A stretch of DNA of 64,000 nucleotides from Candidatus Edwardsbacteria bacterium (GCA_031082425.1 JAVHLB010000001.1:186001-250000), one strand, 5' to 3'. Counted from the first letter of the stretch, positions 1 through 8,447 are shown. The notes: generated from the sequence alone by a model not told the origin. Numbers and translations: made by a program.

Positions 1-221
1 ATCTCGTCGCTGTTGACTTTATGAAGGGCCGAATAATTTTCCGGGGTCAGCAAGTAATAAATGGCTGTACTAATGCAGCGGTCGGATTGGTACCAAGATG
101 GTAAAACCTCTTTGCTCAGAATTTCTTCGGAGCGGTAGGTCTCCCTAAAATATCCGCCTTCGATCTCCAGCGGCTTCAGGTCCAGCAGTTTGATCATCTC
201 TTCCGGGCTGTTTATCGTCAT
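1..221 (-). CDS. Cupin_5 (DUF985) family protein, C-terminus cut off by the window edge
   Basis: This is a partial gene: its ATG is at 221 and the reading frame stays open to base 1, giving 73 residues. The visible N-terminus reads as the DUF985/cupin_5 family, with a KLLDLKPLEIEGGYFRETYR block, then TAIYYLLTPENYSALHKVNSDE. Members are small cupin-fold proteins of about 160 residues; their biochemical role is poorly defined. An AGGA lies just upstream of the ATG. The gene follows the terminator that closes the hydrogenase operon, so it is probably transcribed separately. The family call rests on the motif pattern alone. Confidence 0.72.
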   Translation of the reverse strand, partial: MTINSPEEMIKLLDLKPLEIEGGYFRETYRSEEILSKEVLPSWYQSDRCISTAIYYLLTPENYSALHKVNSDE

Positions 222-234
222 ATATCCTGGTGGG

Positions 235-269
235 TTAAAATAAAAGACCCCGCCGTCAACGGCGAGGTC
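235..269 (-). terminator. Rho-independent terminator closing the hydrogenase operon
   Basis: On the minus strand GACCtCGCCG and CGGCGgGGTC form a GC-rich stem (246-269) around a TTGA loop, followed by a T-rich tract at 235-245. It lies 12 bases past the stop codon of the molybdopterin gene, the expected place for the end of the operon. Confidence 0.75.
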
Positions 270-280
270 TGGCCTTTGTC

Positions 281-2110
281 CTATATCTTCTCTATCTTGA
301 TCGCGACCCCCTTGAACACCGGGGTCTTAAGTTTGGCATCGTACTGGAACGGGGCCAGGGCATTGCCGCCGAAATGTATCGGCATGAAGGCCGTCTTCTT
401 GTAGATATTGTGATTGGCCCTGATGACCGCCACCATCGAACCGGCATCGGAGACCACCCTGGCCTTCCACCCGGAGCGCAGGCCCAGGTCGGCGATGTCC
501 TCGGGGTGCAGTTCGATATAACCTCCGGTGAACTCCCGGGCCAGGTGGTAGCTGCCCATGGTCTGCCCCTCGTCGCCGTAGAGATGCGGGTAGACGCTGC
601 CCAGCTCCAGGTTGAACGGCAGGACCTCGCTTTCTATCTCGATCACCTTGAAGGGGTCCAGTTTCACCGCTTCGGGCTCCGGCAATTTTTCGTTTATATT
701 CAACTTGCCGCCCATGGCTTTTGCCAGATATTCCATAATGTCCCCCAAAGCCCGGCTGTCCTTGTCGGGAACACTGGCGGCCTTGAATGACTGTTCTTTG
801 CCATCCAGATTATAAAAGCTTCCTTCCTTTTCCAGCGACAGCTGCCAGGGGAGGACCACCTCGGCCTTTTCTGAGCAGTCGTTGGGATAGGAGTCTATCA
901 CAATCAGGGTCTCCAGTTGGGCAAGAGCCTTGTCCACCGATTCCCTTCCCGGCAGAGTCTTCAGGGGATCCTCTCCTATCAGGATCAGCCCCTTGAGGCG
1001 TTTTTTACCGATTGCTTCGATGATCTCCATGTAGCTCAAGCCGTTCGGCGAATTAAGGATCCGTCCGGCGCCGTGGTCGTTGGCTCCGTTCATCACCGGA
1101 AGTACCGATAGCCTGTCTTGCAGCAGCAGAGCTATGTCCGACAGGGCGGTCCAGGCCTCAAAGGCCTCTGGCTGGTGCAGCAGATTTTTTCCGAACAGCA
1201 GGACCGGCGACTTGGCCGAGGAAAGATCCTTGGCCAGGGTTTCCAGGTCGGTATGGTTGACGCCCGAGCCGTCCAGCAGCTGCCCCGGCGAAAGTTTGGC
1301 CAGGGTTTCCTTCAGTTTGCGGAATTCCGGATCGGCTGATGGGATATCATGCTTTTCCACCAGCTGCTTTAAAAGTGCGGTCAGCACATGGCCCTCCCGG
1401 CCCGGCCGGGACCACAGGAAAAGCCCGGCATGCTTGGCCAGCGGGTTCTTCTGGCTGTCCAGCACCGCCAGCCTGGCCGAAGGTCCCGAGATGGCGTGGG
1501 TCAGGTCGGGGGAAACATAGGGCCGGTCCTCTTCCGGCTTGCACCGGGATAGCACCCGCTGGCCCAGGATGGGGTTGTCCTCCAGCAGATTGGCCCCGAT
1601 CACCACTATCAGATCGGCCTGGCCGAGGCTCTGGGTGTCAGCCTGATTGGGAAATTTCAGGGGGACGGCGCACAGCCGCGCCCCGCTGTCGTAATTCTGG
1701 GTCTCCAACACCCCCTGGGCAAAGCCCTTTACGGCCCAGGCTTCCTGGTTGGTCAGCCGGGACGAGGCGATCATCCCGATGCTGTTCTGGCCATGTTTTT
1801 CCCTGACCGCTTTCAGTTTTTTGGCCGCCGCCTCCAGGGCCTTGTCCCAGGAAACCGCCGCCAGCCCCTGGCCGTTCCTGGCCATCGGTTGTCTGACCCT
1901 TCCCTCGGCGGTCAGCAGCTGATAACTGGTCCATCCCCTGGCGCACAGCTGCCCCTGCCCCAGGTAGTGGTTCTGGCTGGCGCTCACCCCGCCGATCATC
2001 CCGTCCTGTTCCACCAGATAAAGGCCGCATCCGCATCCGCAATGCGGACATATGCTGAAATTATGTTTCATCGATCCAACTCTTGCTTGGTTTTTTCTTG
2101 CTTTTAACAT
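281..2110 (-). CDS. Formate dehydrogenase-like molybdopterin oxidoreductase
   Basis: A 609-residue member of the bis-molybdopterin guanine dinucleotide oxidoreductases, last gene of the hydrogenase operon. The N-terminal 4Fe-4S motif is intact (C21-x2-C24-x3-C28-x27-C56), the central molybdopterin domains follow, and the molydop-binding domain occupies about residues 500-609. The motif ARLC places Cys147 where formate dehydrogenases carry Sec or Cys (ARVU/C-HGPS). The next residues are AVPL, so the conserved catalytic His is absent. Real formate oxidation is therefore uncertain; it may be an electron-transfer or formate-dehydrogenase-like subunit linking to the hydrogenase. ATG codons at 2110 (preceded by AAGGGG) and 2071 (Met14) are both possible starts. 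No twin-arginine signal is seen, so a cytoplasmic place is likely. Confidence 0.85.
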   Translation of the reverse strand: MLKARKNQARVGSMKHNFSICPHCGCGCGLYLVEQDGMIGGVSASQNHYLGQGQLCARGWTSYQLLTAEGRVRQPMARNGQGLAAVSWDKALEAAAKKLKAVREKHGQNSIGMIASSRLTNQEAWAVKGFAQGVLETQNYDSGARLCAVPLKFPNQADTQSLGQADLIVVIGANLLEDNPILGQRVLSRCKPEEDRPYVSPDLTHAISGPSARLAVLDSQKNPLAKHAGLFLWSRPGREGHVLTALLKQLVEKHDIPSADPEFRKLKETLAKLSPGQLLDGSGVNHTDLETLAKDLSSAKSPVLLFGKNLLHQPEAFEAWTALSDIALLLQDRLSVLPVMNGANDHGAGRILNSPNGLSYMEIIEAIGKKRLKGLILIGEDPLKTLPGRESVDKALAQLETLIVIDSYPNDCSEKAEVVLPWQLSLEKEGSFYNLDGKEQSFKAASVPDKDSRALGDIMEYLAKAMGGKLNINEKLPEPEAVKLDPFKVIEIESEVLPFNLELGSVYPHLYGDEGQTMGSYHLAREFTGGYIELHPEDIADLGLRSGWKARVVSDAGSMVAVIRANHNIYKKTAFMPIHFGGNALAPFQYDAKLKTPVFKGVAIKIEKI

Positions 2111-2191
2111 CGAACCCCTTGCTTCTCCGCCGTTGAACGGAGTCTGTTAGTTTGTCATCAATATGCCCGGCGGCGGCTGGCGGGGATCAAA

Positions 2192-3118
2192 TCAGTATGG
2201 TATCTTCATCTGGTCGGCCACAGCGGAAAAGGCCCGAAGATCGACACTGCCGGCATCGGTAAAACGGAAAATTCCCAGGCCGGCCAGTATTTCTTGGTCC
2301 TCCGGTTTGGCGGGATCCAGGGCCAGAATGGCGTCCTTTACCTTGTCGTCCATCTCGGTATGGCCGCCCTGGAGTGAGGCCAGCACCCAGTTGGGCACCG
2401 GCTGGCCGGTTGCCAGGATCCTGTAACATTTGGCCAGGCTGTCATTCCATTGGGATTGGGGAATGAAGCCGGCCGCGAAATCGCCTTTCCCCAGGCCGGC
2501 CAGCACCCGGTCCAGCTGTCCGACGGCAACCACCCTCAGGTCGCGCTCCGGGTCGATCCCCTGGTCAAAAAGGTATTTGGCCTGGGAGAGATAGCCCTCG
2601 GCCGACTGCCTGGAGGCACAGCAGACCGCCCGGCCCTTGAGTTTGGAGGCATCGTCGATCCCCCTGGCATAGGCCGCAAAAGAAGTGATTATCAATCCGC
2701 CGGTCTCGGTGGAGCCGTTCTGATCCCGGCCGATGGCCAGGGCCACGGCATTCTTGGTCTTCTGCAGGGTCAGGAAGGTCAGGGCGTCGCAGATCGCCAG
2801 CTGGGCCTGGGAGTTCTCTATGGCAGCCCCAAAGCCGGGTATGTTCTCGGCCGAGATGTATTGTACGTCAAATCCGGTCTCCCGGGAAAGCTTGTTCAGC
2901 AGCGGCAGGTACCTGGCACTCATGGCGGCGGTGGAGTAGGCCGGCAGCACCGCGATCTTGACCGCCTCCTGGCCGTACCGCCCCTGGGGCAGGTTACCGC
3001 AGCTTGTAATACTAAAGACTAAAGATAAAAAATAAAAAACTACTCGGAATTGCCTAATATGCCCGGGGGTGCGGGTTTTTGTTTTTTTATTTTTGATATT
3101 TGATTTCATCATTATCAT
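2192..3118 (-). CDS. PhnD/NMT1-like periplasmic solute-binding lipoprotein
   Basis: About 308 residues. After a basic stretch comes a hydrophobic segment ending in the lipobox SITSC, so the mature protein should be a lipid-anchored periplasmic protein. The body matches type-2 solute-binding proteins of the phosphonate/NMT1 kind: VKIAVLPAYS at the start, a VQYISAENIPGF stretch, an AICDALTF stretch, and VAVGQLDRVLAGLGKGDFAAGF near the hinge. The start is taken at the ATGA that overlaps the hyfI stop codon, giving translational coupling; the ATGs at 3112 and 3109 are alternatives. No permease or ATPase gene lies nearby, so it may act as a sensor or a hydrogenase accessory protein instead of in transport. 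Ligand unknown. Confidence 0.7.
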   Translation of the reverse strand: MIMMKSNIKNKKTKTRTPGHIRQFRVVFYFLSLVFSITSCGNLPQGRYGQEAVKIAVLPAYSTAAMSARYLPLLNKLSRETGFDVQYISAENIPGFGAAIENSQAQLAICDALTFLTLQKTKNAVALAIGRDQNGSTETGGLIITSFAAYARGIDDASKLKGRAVCCASRQSAEGYLSQAKYLFDQGIDPERDLRVVAVGQLDRVLAGLGKGDFAAGFIPQSQWNDSLAKCYRILATGQPVPNWVLASLQGGHTEMDDKVKDAILALDPAKPEDQEILAGLGIFRFTDAGSVDLRAFSAVADQMKIPY

Positions 3119-3597
3119 TTCCACATCCCCTCTCGGATCGGGCCTTCGGCGCTCGCTTCGGCCTGAACCTTCTTGGGCGCCAGCCCCAGGGCCACTGCCA
3201 CTCCGTAAAGAATGGCCTCGGGCCGGGGCGGGCAGCCCGGTATATAGAAATTGACCGGGATCACCTTGTCCACCCCGCCGGTGACGTTGTAGGTGTCGAA
3301 CCACAGGTTGCCGCCGCAGCCGCAGGAGCCCACCACGATCACCAGCTTGGGATCGGGAATGGCGTCATAGGCCCGCTTGAGGGACGGCAGGGCTTGCCGG
3401 GTGACCGGCCCGGAGACCAGCATGATGTCGGCGTGGCGGGGCGATCCGGCCAGCTTGATCCCGAACCGCTCGGCGTCATAGTAGGGGGTGATGACGTCGA
3501 CGATCTCGATGTCGCAACCGTTGCAGGACCCGGTGTTGATGTGGTAGATCCACAGCGATTTGGTGAACGCCTTGGCGCAAAGTTTTTTTAGAAACAT
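3115..3597 (-). CDS. hyfI: Group 4 [NiFe]-hydrogenase small subunit, HyfI/EchC-like
   Basis: A 160-residue NuoB-family protein that would carry the proximal 4Fe-4S cluster and pass electrons to or from the NiFe site in HyfG. The cluster ligands are visible: SCNGC (C25, C28), GSCGCGG (C92, C94 region) and PGCPPRPEAI (C122). Length fits HyfI/HycG/EchC. It lies on the cytoplasmic side of the membrane complex. The gene is separated from the other hyf genes by a LivK-like lipoprotein gene and a boundary repeat, and it overlaps the next gene by ATGA. GAAG precedes the ATG. Confidence 0.9.
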   Translation of the reverse strand: MFLKKLCAKAFTKSLWIYHINTGSCNGCDIEIVDVITPYYDAERFGIKLAGSPRHADIMLVSGPVTRQALPSLKRAYDAIPDPKLVIVVGSCGCGGNLWFDTYNVTGGVDKVIPVNFYIPGCPPRPEAILYGVAVALGLAPKKVQAEASAEGPIREGMWK

Positions 3598-3621
3598 ATC
3601 TTCAATCCAATGAATTTCATT

Positions 3622-3672
3622 CTACCACCAAGACACCAAACCGTTAACCCTGGCATCTTTGTGATCTTGTGG
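3622..3672. repeat. Gene-boundary inverted repeat between livK-like gene and hyfI
   Basis: The arms CTACCACCAAGACACC (3622-3637) and CTTTGTGATCTTGTGG (3657-3672) are imperfect inverted copies of the dispersed CTTGGTGTCTTTGTGGT string. The right arm abuts the TAA stop codon of the upstream gene (3673-3675). Confidence 0.6.
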
Positions 3673-4857
3673 TTATTCTAACGGAGCTTCCACTTTTACC
3701 GGAACAAACTCCCCGCCCTTGACCCTCCAGACGACGTAGGGTGCGGCCTTGATGTCGCCCTTCTGGTCGAAATCTATCTCCCCCATGGCCCCGGAGAACT
3801 TCTGGGAGTGCAGCACGCTGACCAGCGAATCCCCGGCGGTGATCCCGGCCTTTTCAATCGCCTGCAGCAGTACCATGGCGGCATCATAGGAGTAGACCGA
3901 ATAGGGCCCGATCTCGCCGTAGCGGGCCTTGAACGAACCGTAGAACCGGCCGGCCTCCGGCATGTCCTCCACCGCCGGGCCGAAGGTGAAATAGGTGCCC
4001 TCGGTGGCAATGCCCCCGGCCTTTAAGTAGACCGAATTGGCGATGGCGTCTCCGGCCATGAAGGCGCTTTTAAGTTTGCGCTCCTTCATCTTCCGCACCA
4101 GCACCGCCCCCTCGGGATAGCTGCCGCCGAAGTATACCAGGTCCGGCTGGATGCTGATCAGCGGATCCAGCACGGCATCATAGCCCGGGGCCTGGCCCTC
4201 TTTGACCGGCTGCAGCTCGGCCTCGGCCACGATCGCTATTTCCGGCTGGTCGGCTTTGTTCCTGGCCCCGGCTGGCGGCTGCAGAGCGGCGATGGATTTT
4301 TTGAATTCTTCGGCCAGGCCGCGTCCGTAGGTGGTGCCGTCGTTGAAAACGGCCACTTTTTTGATGTTCAGCGTCTTGGCCGCGAAATCGGCCGCCACCT
4401 GCCCCTGTTGGTCGTCACGCCCGCAGCTGCGGAATACATTGGCAAATCCCTGCTCGGTGAATTTGGGGTTGGTGGAGGCCGGGGAGATCTGGGGAAGCAT
4501 CCTTTGGTTGTAGATCCGGCTGCCGGCGATGGAGCAATGGCTGTTGTAGTGGCCGACGATCCCGCAGACGCCCTGGTTGGCCAGCTTCTCGGCCACAATA
4601 TATGCTTCCTTCTCGTCGGCCCGGTCGTCGCCGGCGATGATCACTATCCTTTTGCCCAGCACCCCGCCACGCGCATTCCATTCGGAGACCGCCAGCTGGA
4701 CGCCGTGCAGCACATCCTGCCCGGCCTTGGCCTGCTCGCCGGTCAGCGGCGCGGCCACCCCTATCCGGACCTGTTCCCCGCCGCCTTCGCAGCCGGAGAT
4801 GACTGCCAGAACTGCAACAGCCAGTGAGACCATTGCAGCAGTAAAGACTCTTTTCAT
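3673..4857 (-). CDS. LivK-like branched-chain amino acid type ABC substrate-binding lipoprotein
   Basis: A 394-residue Peripla_BP_6-type protein. It has a signal sequence with lipobox VISGC (Cys23), then VRIGVAAPLTGEQAKAGQD, typical of the LivJ/LivK family, and later GIVGHYNSHCSIAGSRIYN and YSVYSYDAAMVLLQAIEKAG motifs. Family members bind amino acids, amides, urea or short acids in the periplasm. No liv permease or ATPase genes occur in the window. The gene sits between hyfF and hyfI on the same strand, so it is co-transcribed with the hydrogenase. An unusual sensor or adapter role is possible; the ligand cannot be told from sequence. Confidence 0.85.
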   Translation of the reverse strand: MKRVFTAAMVSLAVAVLAVISGCEGGGEQVRIGVAAPLTGEQAKAGQDVLHGVQLAVSEWNARGGVLGKRIVIIAGDDRADEKEAYIVAEKLANQGVCGIVGHYNSHCSIAGSRIYNQRMLPQISPASTNPKFTEQGFANVFRSCGRDDQQGQVAADFAAKTLNIKKVAVFNDGTTYGRGLAEEFKKSIAALQPPAGARNKADQPEIAIVAEAELQPVKEGQAPGYDAVLDPLISIQPDLVYFGGSYPEGAVLVRKMKERKLKSAFMAGDAIANSVYLKAGGIATEGTYFTFGPAVEDMPEAGRFYGSFKARYGEIGPYSVYSYDAAMVLLQAIEKAGITAGDSLVSVLHSQKFSGAMGEIDFDQKGDIKAAPYVVWRVKGGEFVPVKVEAPLE

Positions 4858-4926
4858 TTTAGCGCCTATTTATATGTTAAGAAATTTAAGTTTTCTTGAT
4901 CATGGCTTATAGACTTTTGCTGGATC

Positions 4927-6453
4927 CTACCCTCCGATCAAAATCCTCAAAATGCACTTGGTGGCGCTGTCCAGCAGGGGATGCATTATCTGGGGGAACA
5001 CCCCCAGCACTATGGCCGCGATGGCCAGCAGGACCATTCCCACCCACATGGCCGCCGGGACCTCGGCGGCGGTGACGGCCTCGGCCCCCACCGCATGGAC
5101 CTCCTTTTCGGACCAGAAGATCTTGTACCCGGCCCTAAAGAAGCAGACCAGGGTGAACAGGCTGGTGATGATGCCGATGATGGCCGCCCACATCAGCTTG
5201 GCCTGGCCCACCGCCAGGAACAGGGTGAATTTGGAGACGAATCCGTTGAACGGCGGCATGCCCGAGATGGCGAACACCCCCACGAAGAAAGCAAAGGCGG
5301 TCAGGGGCATCCGGAATTTTACCCTGGCCAGTTCGGATATCTTGCGCTTTCCCGCCGAATAGATGATGGCCCCCACCGCCAGGAACAGCAGCCCCTTGAC
5401 GATGGTGTGGTTGACCAGATGCATCAGCCCGCCGTAGATCCCCAGGTAGGTGCCCATGCCCAGACCCTCGATGACATAGGCGATCTGGGCCACCGAGGAA
5501 TAGGCCAGCATCCTTTTGAGGTCGTCCTGGACCATGGCCATCATCATGCCCACGATCATGGAGATGGAGCAGAGGATGGCGATGAACAGCGGAATGGTGC
5601 CGTAATGCGGGGCGAACACCGAGATGGTCCTGGCCAAAGCGTAGGCCCCCACCTTGATGACGATGCCGGAAAGCAGGGCCGACACCGGGGCCGGGGCCTC
5701 GGCGTGGGCGTCGGGCAGCCAGGCATGGAAGGGCACCAGCCCGGCCTTGGTGCCGAATCCCACCACCATGAAGGCGGCGGCCAGCAGCACTATGTTGCTG
5801 GGGATCTTGGTGGCGATGGTGCCCAGCTCGGTCAGCAGCAGCACCCGGGAGGCCGGAAGGAACGGGGTGGCCGCCGAGTATAAAAGTACCGACCCCAGCA
5901 GGGCGAACACCACGCCCACCGTCACCAATAACAGATACTTGTATCCCGCCTCCAGGGCCGGTTTGTTCCAGTGGAAAGTGACCAGAAAGACCGTGGCCAG
6001 GGTGGTGAACTCCAGGGAAACGTACAGCATGATGATGTTGTTGGTGGCGCAGGTCCAGTTCATCAGCCCCAGGAAGACCAGGATCTGCCCGTAATAGGTG
6101 GTCATGCTGGTGTAGGGATGGGCCTCCTCTATCTCGGTCTTGGCTCCGAAATATTTCATGGAGTAGACCACCACTATCACCCCCATCACGCTGGCCGCCA
6201 GCTCCATCAGGGTGGACAGCCCGTCCACGTAGAAATTGTTGCCCCACCAGGTGAGCACCTCGCCGTTCAGGACCCGGACGGTCATCATCACGGCGATCAG
6301 CAGGGTCAGGCCTATCCCGGTCAAGGCCAGGCCATGGCGAACGATCTTTCCCAGCCGTCCCAAGGCGAATATCAGGCCGCCGAAAACCAGGGGGACCATG
6401 AAGACCAGGAATGGCAGTATCGACACCACCATGGGATTGATAGTTACAACCAT
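4927..6453 (-). CDS. hyfF: Proton-conducting antiporter-like membrane subunit, HyfF/NuoM-like
   Basis: A 508-residue polytopic membrane protein of the NuoL/M/N-MrpD family (Proton_antipo_M). About 14 hydrophobic segments are visible. Conserved parts include the VSLEFTTLATVFLV helix with its Glu, FGTKAGLVPFHAWLPDAHAEAPAPVSALLSG with the key Lys, and HLVNHTIVKGLLFLAVG. Such subunits move H+ or Na+ when electrons flow through the peripheral arm. It is one of three antiporter-like subunits in this operon (with HyfB and HyfD), the arrangement of hydrogenase-4 and not of the simpler Hyc complex. It could equally be called MbhH or EchA-like by name. Confidence 0.88.
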   Translation of the reverse strand: MVVTINPMVVSILPFLVFMVPLVFGGLIFALGRLGKIVRHGLALTGIGLTLLIAVMMTVRVLNGEVLTWWGNNFYVDGLSTLMELAASVMGVIVVVYSMKYFGAKTEIEEAHPYTSMTTYYGQILVFLGLMNWTCATNNIIMLYVSLEFTTLATVFLVTFHWNKPALEAGYKYLLLVTVGVVFALLGSVLLYSAATPFLPASRVLLLTELGTIATKIPSNIVLLAAAFMVVGFGTKAGLVPFHAWLPDAHAEAPAPVSALLSGIVIKVGAYALARTISVFAPHYGTIPLFIAILCSISMIVGMMMAMVQDDLKRMLAYSSVAQIAYVIEGLGMGTYLGIYGGLMHLVNHTIVKGLLFLAVGAIIYSAGKRKISELARVKFRMPLTAFAFFVGVFAISGMPPFNGFVSKFTLFLAVGQAKLMWAAIIGIITSLFTLVCFFRAGYKIFWSEKEVHAVGAEAVTAAEVPAAMWVGMVLLAIAAIVLGVFPQIMHPLLDSATKCILRILIGG

Positions 6454-6513
6454 ATATTTACTCTACTTTATTACTTTGATGCTTATTGTTTTTCTAATTT
6501 TGAGAATTTAGTT

Positions 6514-6604
6514 GTCATCCCGAGATTACTTCACGCCCTGCTGGCTGAGGAATGATATCGGCACCCATTCAACCGGCAAGGCCCGATGCCTTTCTCCGGG
6601 TGAC
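6514..6604. repeat. MITE-like intergenic element (copy 1)
   Basis: A 91-base element with imperfect terminal inverted repeats GTCATCCCGAG (6514-6524) and CTCCGGGTGAC (6594-6604). It shares an internal CACCCATTCA and the ends with the copy at 22755-22848. It lies between the hyfF start and the 3' end of the cyclic-nucleotide-binding gene. Confidence 0.6.
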
Positions 6605-6630
6605 GTGTTTATGTGATGCCTCCGTCCCGT

Positions 6631-7107
6631 TTATTGGCACTGGGCGGCCATGCTGACCAGCTGCATCCTGGTGTCCTTAAGGCGCGAGGTCAGCACCTGC
6701 AGTATCAGTTGGAGCATCTTGATCCCCATCTGGGGTTCGGCGCTGCACAGTTGATAGACCTTCTGTCCCTCGGCCACCAACACGGTGACGTCGCTGACCG
6801 CCCGGGCCGAGGCGGTGCCGCCGCTCTGCACCAGGTCGAAGGCATTGGACCATTCTATGATCCGCCCCGGGCTGAGCTCCATGGTCAGCACCAGCCGGTC
6901 GGCGCTTTCGGAAAGCCGGGTGGCCACTTCCACCGCCACCTTGCCCTCCACCAGAACCATCATCTCGGTGCTTTCGGCGCGTTCGGGGATCATGGTCTGT
7001 TCGGCTTTGTAGATCCTCTGGCTGAACAGCGGAGCCAGCTTTCCCAGCTCGGAATCGGAAAACTCGCTGAAGAAATTCAGCTTTTTCAAAACATCCTTGT
7101 TGACCAT
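6631..7107 (-). CDS. Stand-alone cyclic nucleotide-binding (CRP-like) domain protein
   Basis: A 158-residue protein starting at the ATG at 7107, which has a strong GAAGGAG site in front. The fold pattern is a cNMP_binding jelly roll: FFSEFSDSELGKLAPLFSQRIYKAEQTMI, then MMVLVEGKVAVEV, LSPGRIIEWS and ASARAVSDVTVLVAEG. The classic RTA phosphate-binding signature is not obvious (GGTASARAVSD is in its place). No helix-turn-helix follows, only a C-terminal helix, so it is not a DNA-binding CRP. It sits inside the hydrogenase operon between hyfE and hyfF and may regulate or stabilise the complex. Similar to CNB proteins that act as soluble effectors; ligand unknown. Confidence 0.75.
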   Translation of the reverse strand: MVNKDVLKKLNFFSEFSDSELGKLAPLFSQRIYKAEQTMIPERAESTEMMVLVEGKVAVEVATRLSESADRLVLTMELSPGRIIEWSNAFDLVQSGGTASARAVSDVTVLVAEGQKVYQLCSAEPQMGIKMLQLILQVLTSRLKDTRMQLVSMAAQCQ

Positions 7108-7121
7108 TTTTTGCTCCTTCT

Positions 7122-7784
7122 CTATCGTTTCAGGCTGGACAGCTTCATGGTGTCGGCGCTGCCGAAGGCCTTGTAGATATTTTCGGTGAGGAACAGCAGC
7201 ATCACCGCGGCCACCACCACGTTGGAGACTATCCCCAGGATGGTGGTCACCGGAAGCTTGGGCACCAGGGTCACCAGGGCCAGGTGGACGCCGTTCTCTA
7301 TCAGGTGCAGACCGATGATTATCTTGACCGCATCGCGGTGGACCACCAGCACGTACAATCCCAGCACGAAGATTGTGAAGGCCAGGGCCAGCGATGAGCG
7401 GGCCGGTTCGATGGTGGCCTCCACCGTCGGGGCGACAAAGCCCACATAGGTGCGTATCATCTGGTAGAAGACGATCAGGAATACCGACAGGATTATGAAC
7501 GACACCACGAAGCTCACCAGCGGCTTTACCTCGATGAACTCGGTGCGCTTGATGTGCCACCACAGCAGGGCCGGGATGATCACCACCTTGGTGATGACGG
7601 TCAGGGCCGCCCACCAGTACAGGGTGTAGTTCTGGCTTTTCTCGGCGAAGGCCACGATGATGAACGACAGCAGCAGCGACTGCACCAGCAGGAACAGGGT
7701 GGCGGTCTTCAGGTTCCGGATCTCGGCCGCCCCCACCGAGGCGATGAAGTGGCAGGCCATTAAGGTTGTGATCAGATCACCCAT
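7122..7784 (-). CDS. hyfE: Hydrogenase-4 membrane subunit HyfE
   Basis: About 220 residues from the ATG at 7784, in line with HyfE of hydrogenase-4 (about 216). Six to seven membrane segments are visible. The C-terminal part (IIIGLHLIENGVHLALVTL, then TTILGIVSNVVVAAVMLLFL) is NuoK/MrpC-like and keeps the buried Glu of that family. HyfE-like subunits are typical of the large hydrogenase-4/Mrp-like complexes and absent from the short Ech or Hyc types, which supports the Hyf assignment. A further 14 codons upstream are open but lack a good start; GAAGAG precedes the chosen ATG. Confidence 0.85.
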   Translation of the reverse strand: MGDLITTLMACHFIASVGAAEIRNLKTATLFLLVQSLLLSFIIVAFAEKSQNYTLYWWAALTVITKVVIIPALLWWHIKRTEFIEVKPLVSFVVSFIILSVFLIVFYQMIRTYVGFVAPTVEATIEPARSSLALAFTIFVLGLYVLVVHRDAVKIIIGLHLIENGVHLALVTLVPKLPVTTILGIVSNVVVAAVMLLFLTENIYKAFGSADTMKLSSLKR

Positions 7785-7801
7785 ACTCTCTTCTTTGCTT
7801 T

Positions 7802-7883
7802 CTACCACCAAGGCACAAAGGCACAAAAATTTTTATACCTTAATTAACCTGAATACTTCTTGGTGTCTTGGTGTCTTTGTGGT
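7802..7883. repeat. Gene-boundary inverted repeat between hyfH and hyfE
   Basis: The arms CTACCACCAAGGCACAAAGG (from 7802) and TTGGTGTCTTTGTGGT (up to 7883) are inverted copies of the dispersed string, about 30 AT-rich bases apart. The right arm touches the TAA stop of hyfH (7884-7886); the left arm ends close to the hyfE ribosome-binding site. Confidence 0.65.
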
Positions 7884-8336
7884 TTATTCTGTGATTTGAT
7901 TGCGGAAGCCCACCGTCATCATCTTGTCGATGATGGTCTGGGTCTCAAAGCACCGGCCGCAGCGCTGGCAGGTCCCCATGTACACCTCGGCCGAGATATG
8001 CAGGTCGTTGTGAACGTCGTTGGTGGCGGTCTCGAACTCCTGGGTCATGGTGATGGCCTTCTCCGGACAGACGTCGGCGCAGCGTCCGCAGTAGGTGCAG
8101 CGCTCCAGGTAGAAGTCCAGCTTGCGTATGGCTTTCTTGTCGGTGACCACTATCAGCCGCGAGGGGCAGACGTTGGCGCAGCCGGCGCAGCCGATGCACT
8201 TGGCCACGTCGATGGTCAGCTTGCCCCTAAAACCCTCCACCGGAAGGGCCTCGAAATTCCGCTTCAGCGGATAGGGAAAGGTGACCCGCAGGTTCTTGAA
8301 GCAGATGAGGGCTTCTTTTAGTTTTGATAAGATCAT
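7884..8336 (-). CDS. hyfH: Hydrogenase ferredoxin-like subunit HyfH/NuoI-like
   Basis: A 150-residue polyferredoxin-type protein with two complete 4Fe-4S motifs, CIGCAGCANVCP and CTYCGRCADVCP, plus a third partial Cys group near the C-terminus (CQRCGRC). It would wire electrons from the input module to HyfI. The sequence and position beside hyfC fit HyfH/HycF. The extra CxxCxxC group near the end is seen in some group 4 hydrogenase ferredoxins; whether it binds a metal is not known. It ends directly at a boundary repeat. Confidence 0.88.
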   Translation of the reverse strand: MILSKLKEALICFKNLRVTFPYPLKRNFEALPVEGFRGKLTIDVAKCIGCAGCANVCPSRLIVVTDKKAIRKLDFYLERCTYCGRCADVCPEKAITMTQEFETATNDVHNDLHISAEVYMGTCQRCGRCFETQTIIDKMMTVGFRNQITE

Positions 8337-8447
8337 ATGAAATTCTATTATTTAAGAGTTCTTGATTTTTTACCACAGAGATCACAAAGAACACAGAGCT
8401 ACTAAAATAGTTCCCTAAAATCTAATCCCTATCATCCAATGACTAAT

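Noticed and set aside
1660..1690. Possible selenocysteine site in the molybdopterin protein
   Set aside because: The active-site codon is an ordinary Cys codon, not TGA, and no recoding element was seen.
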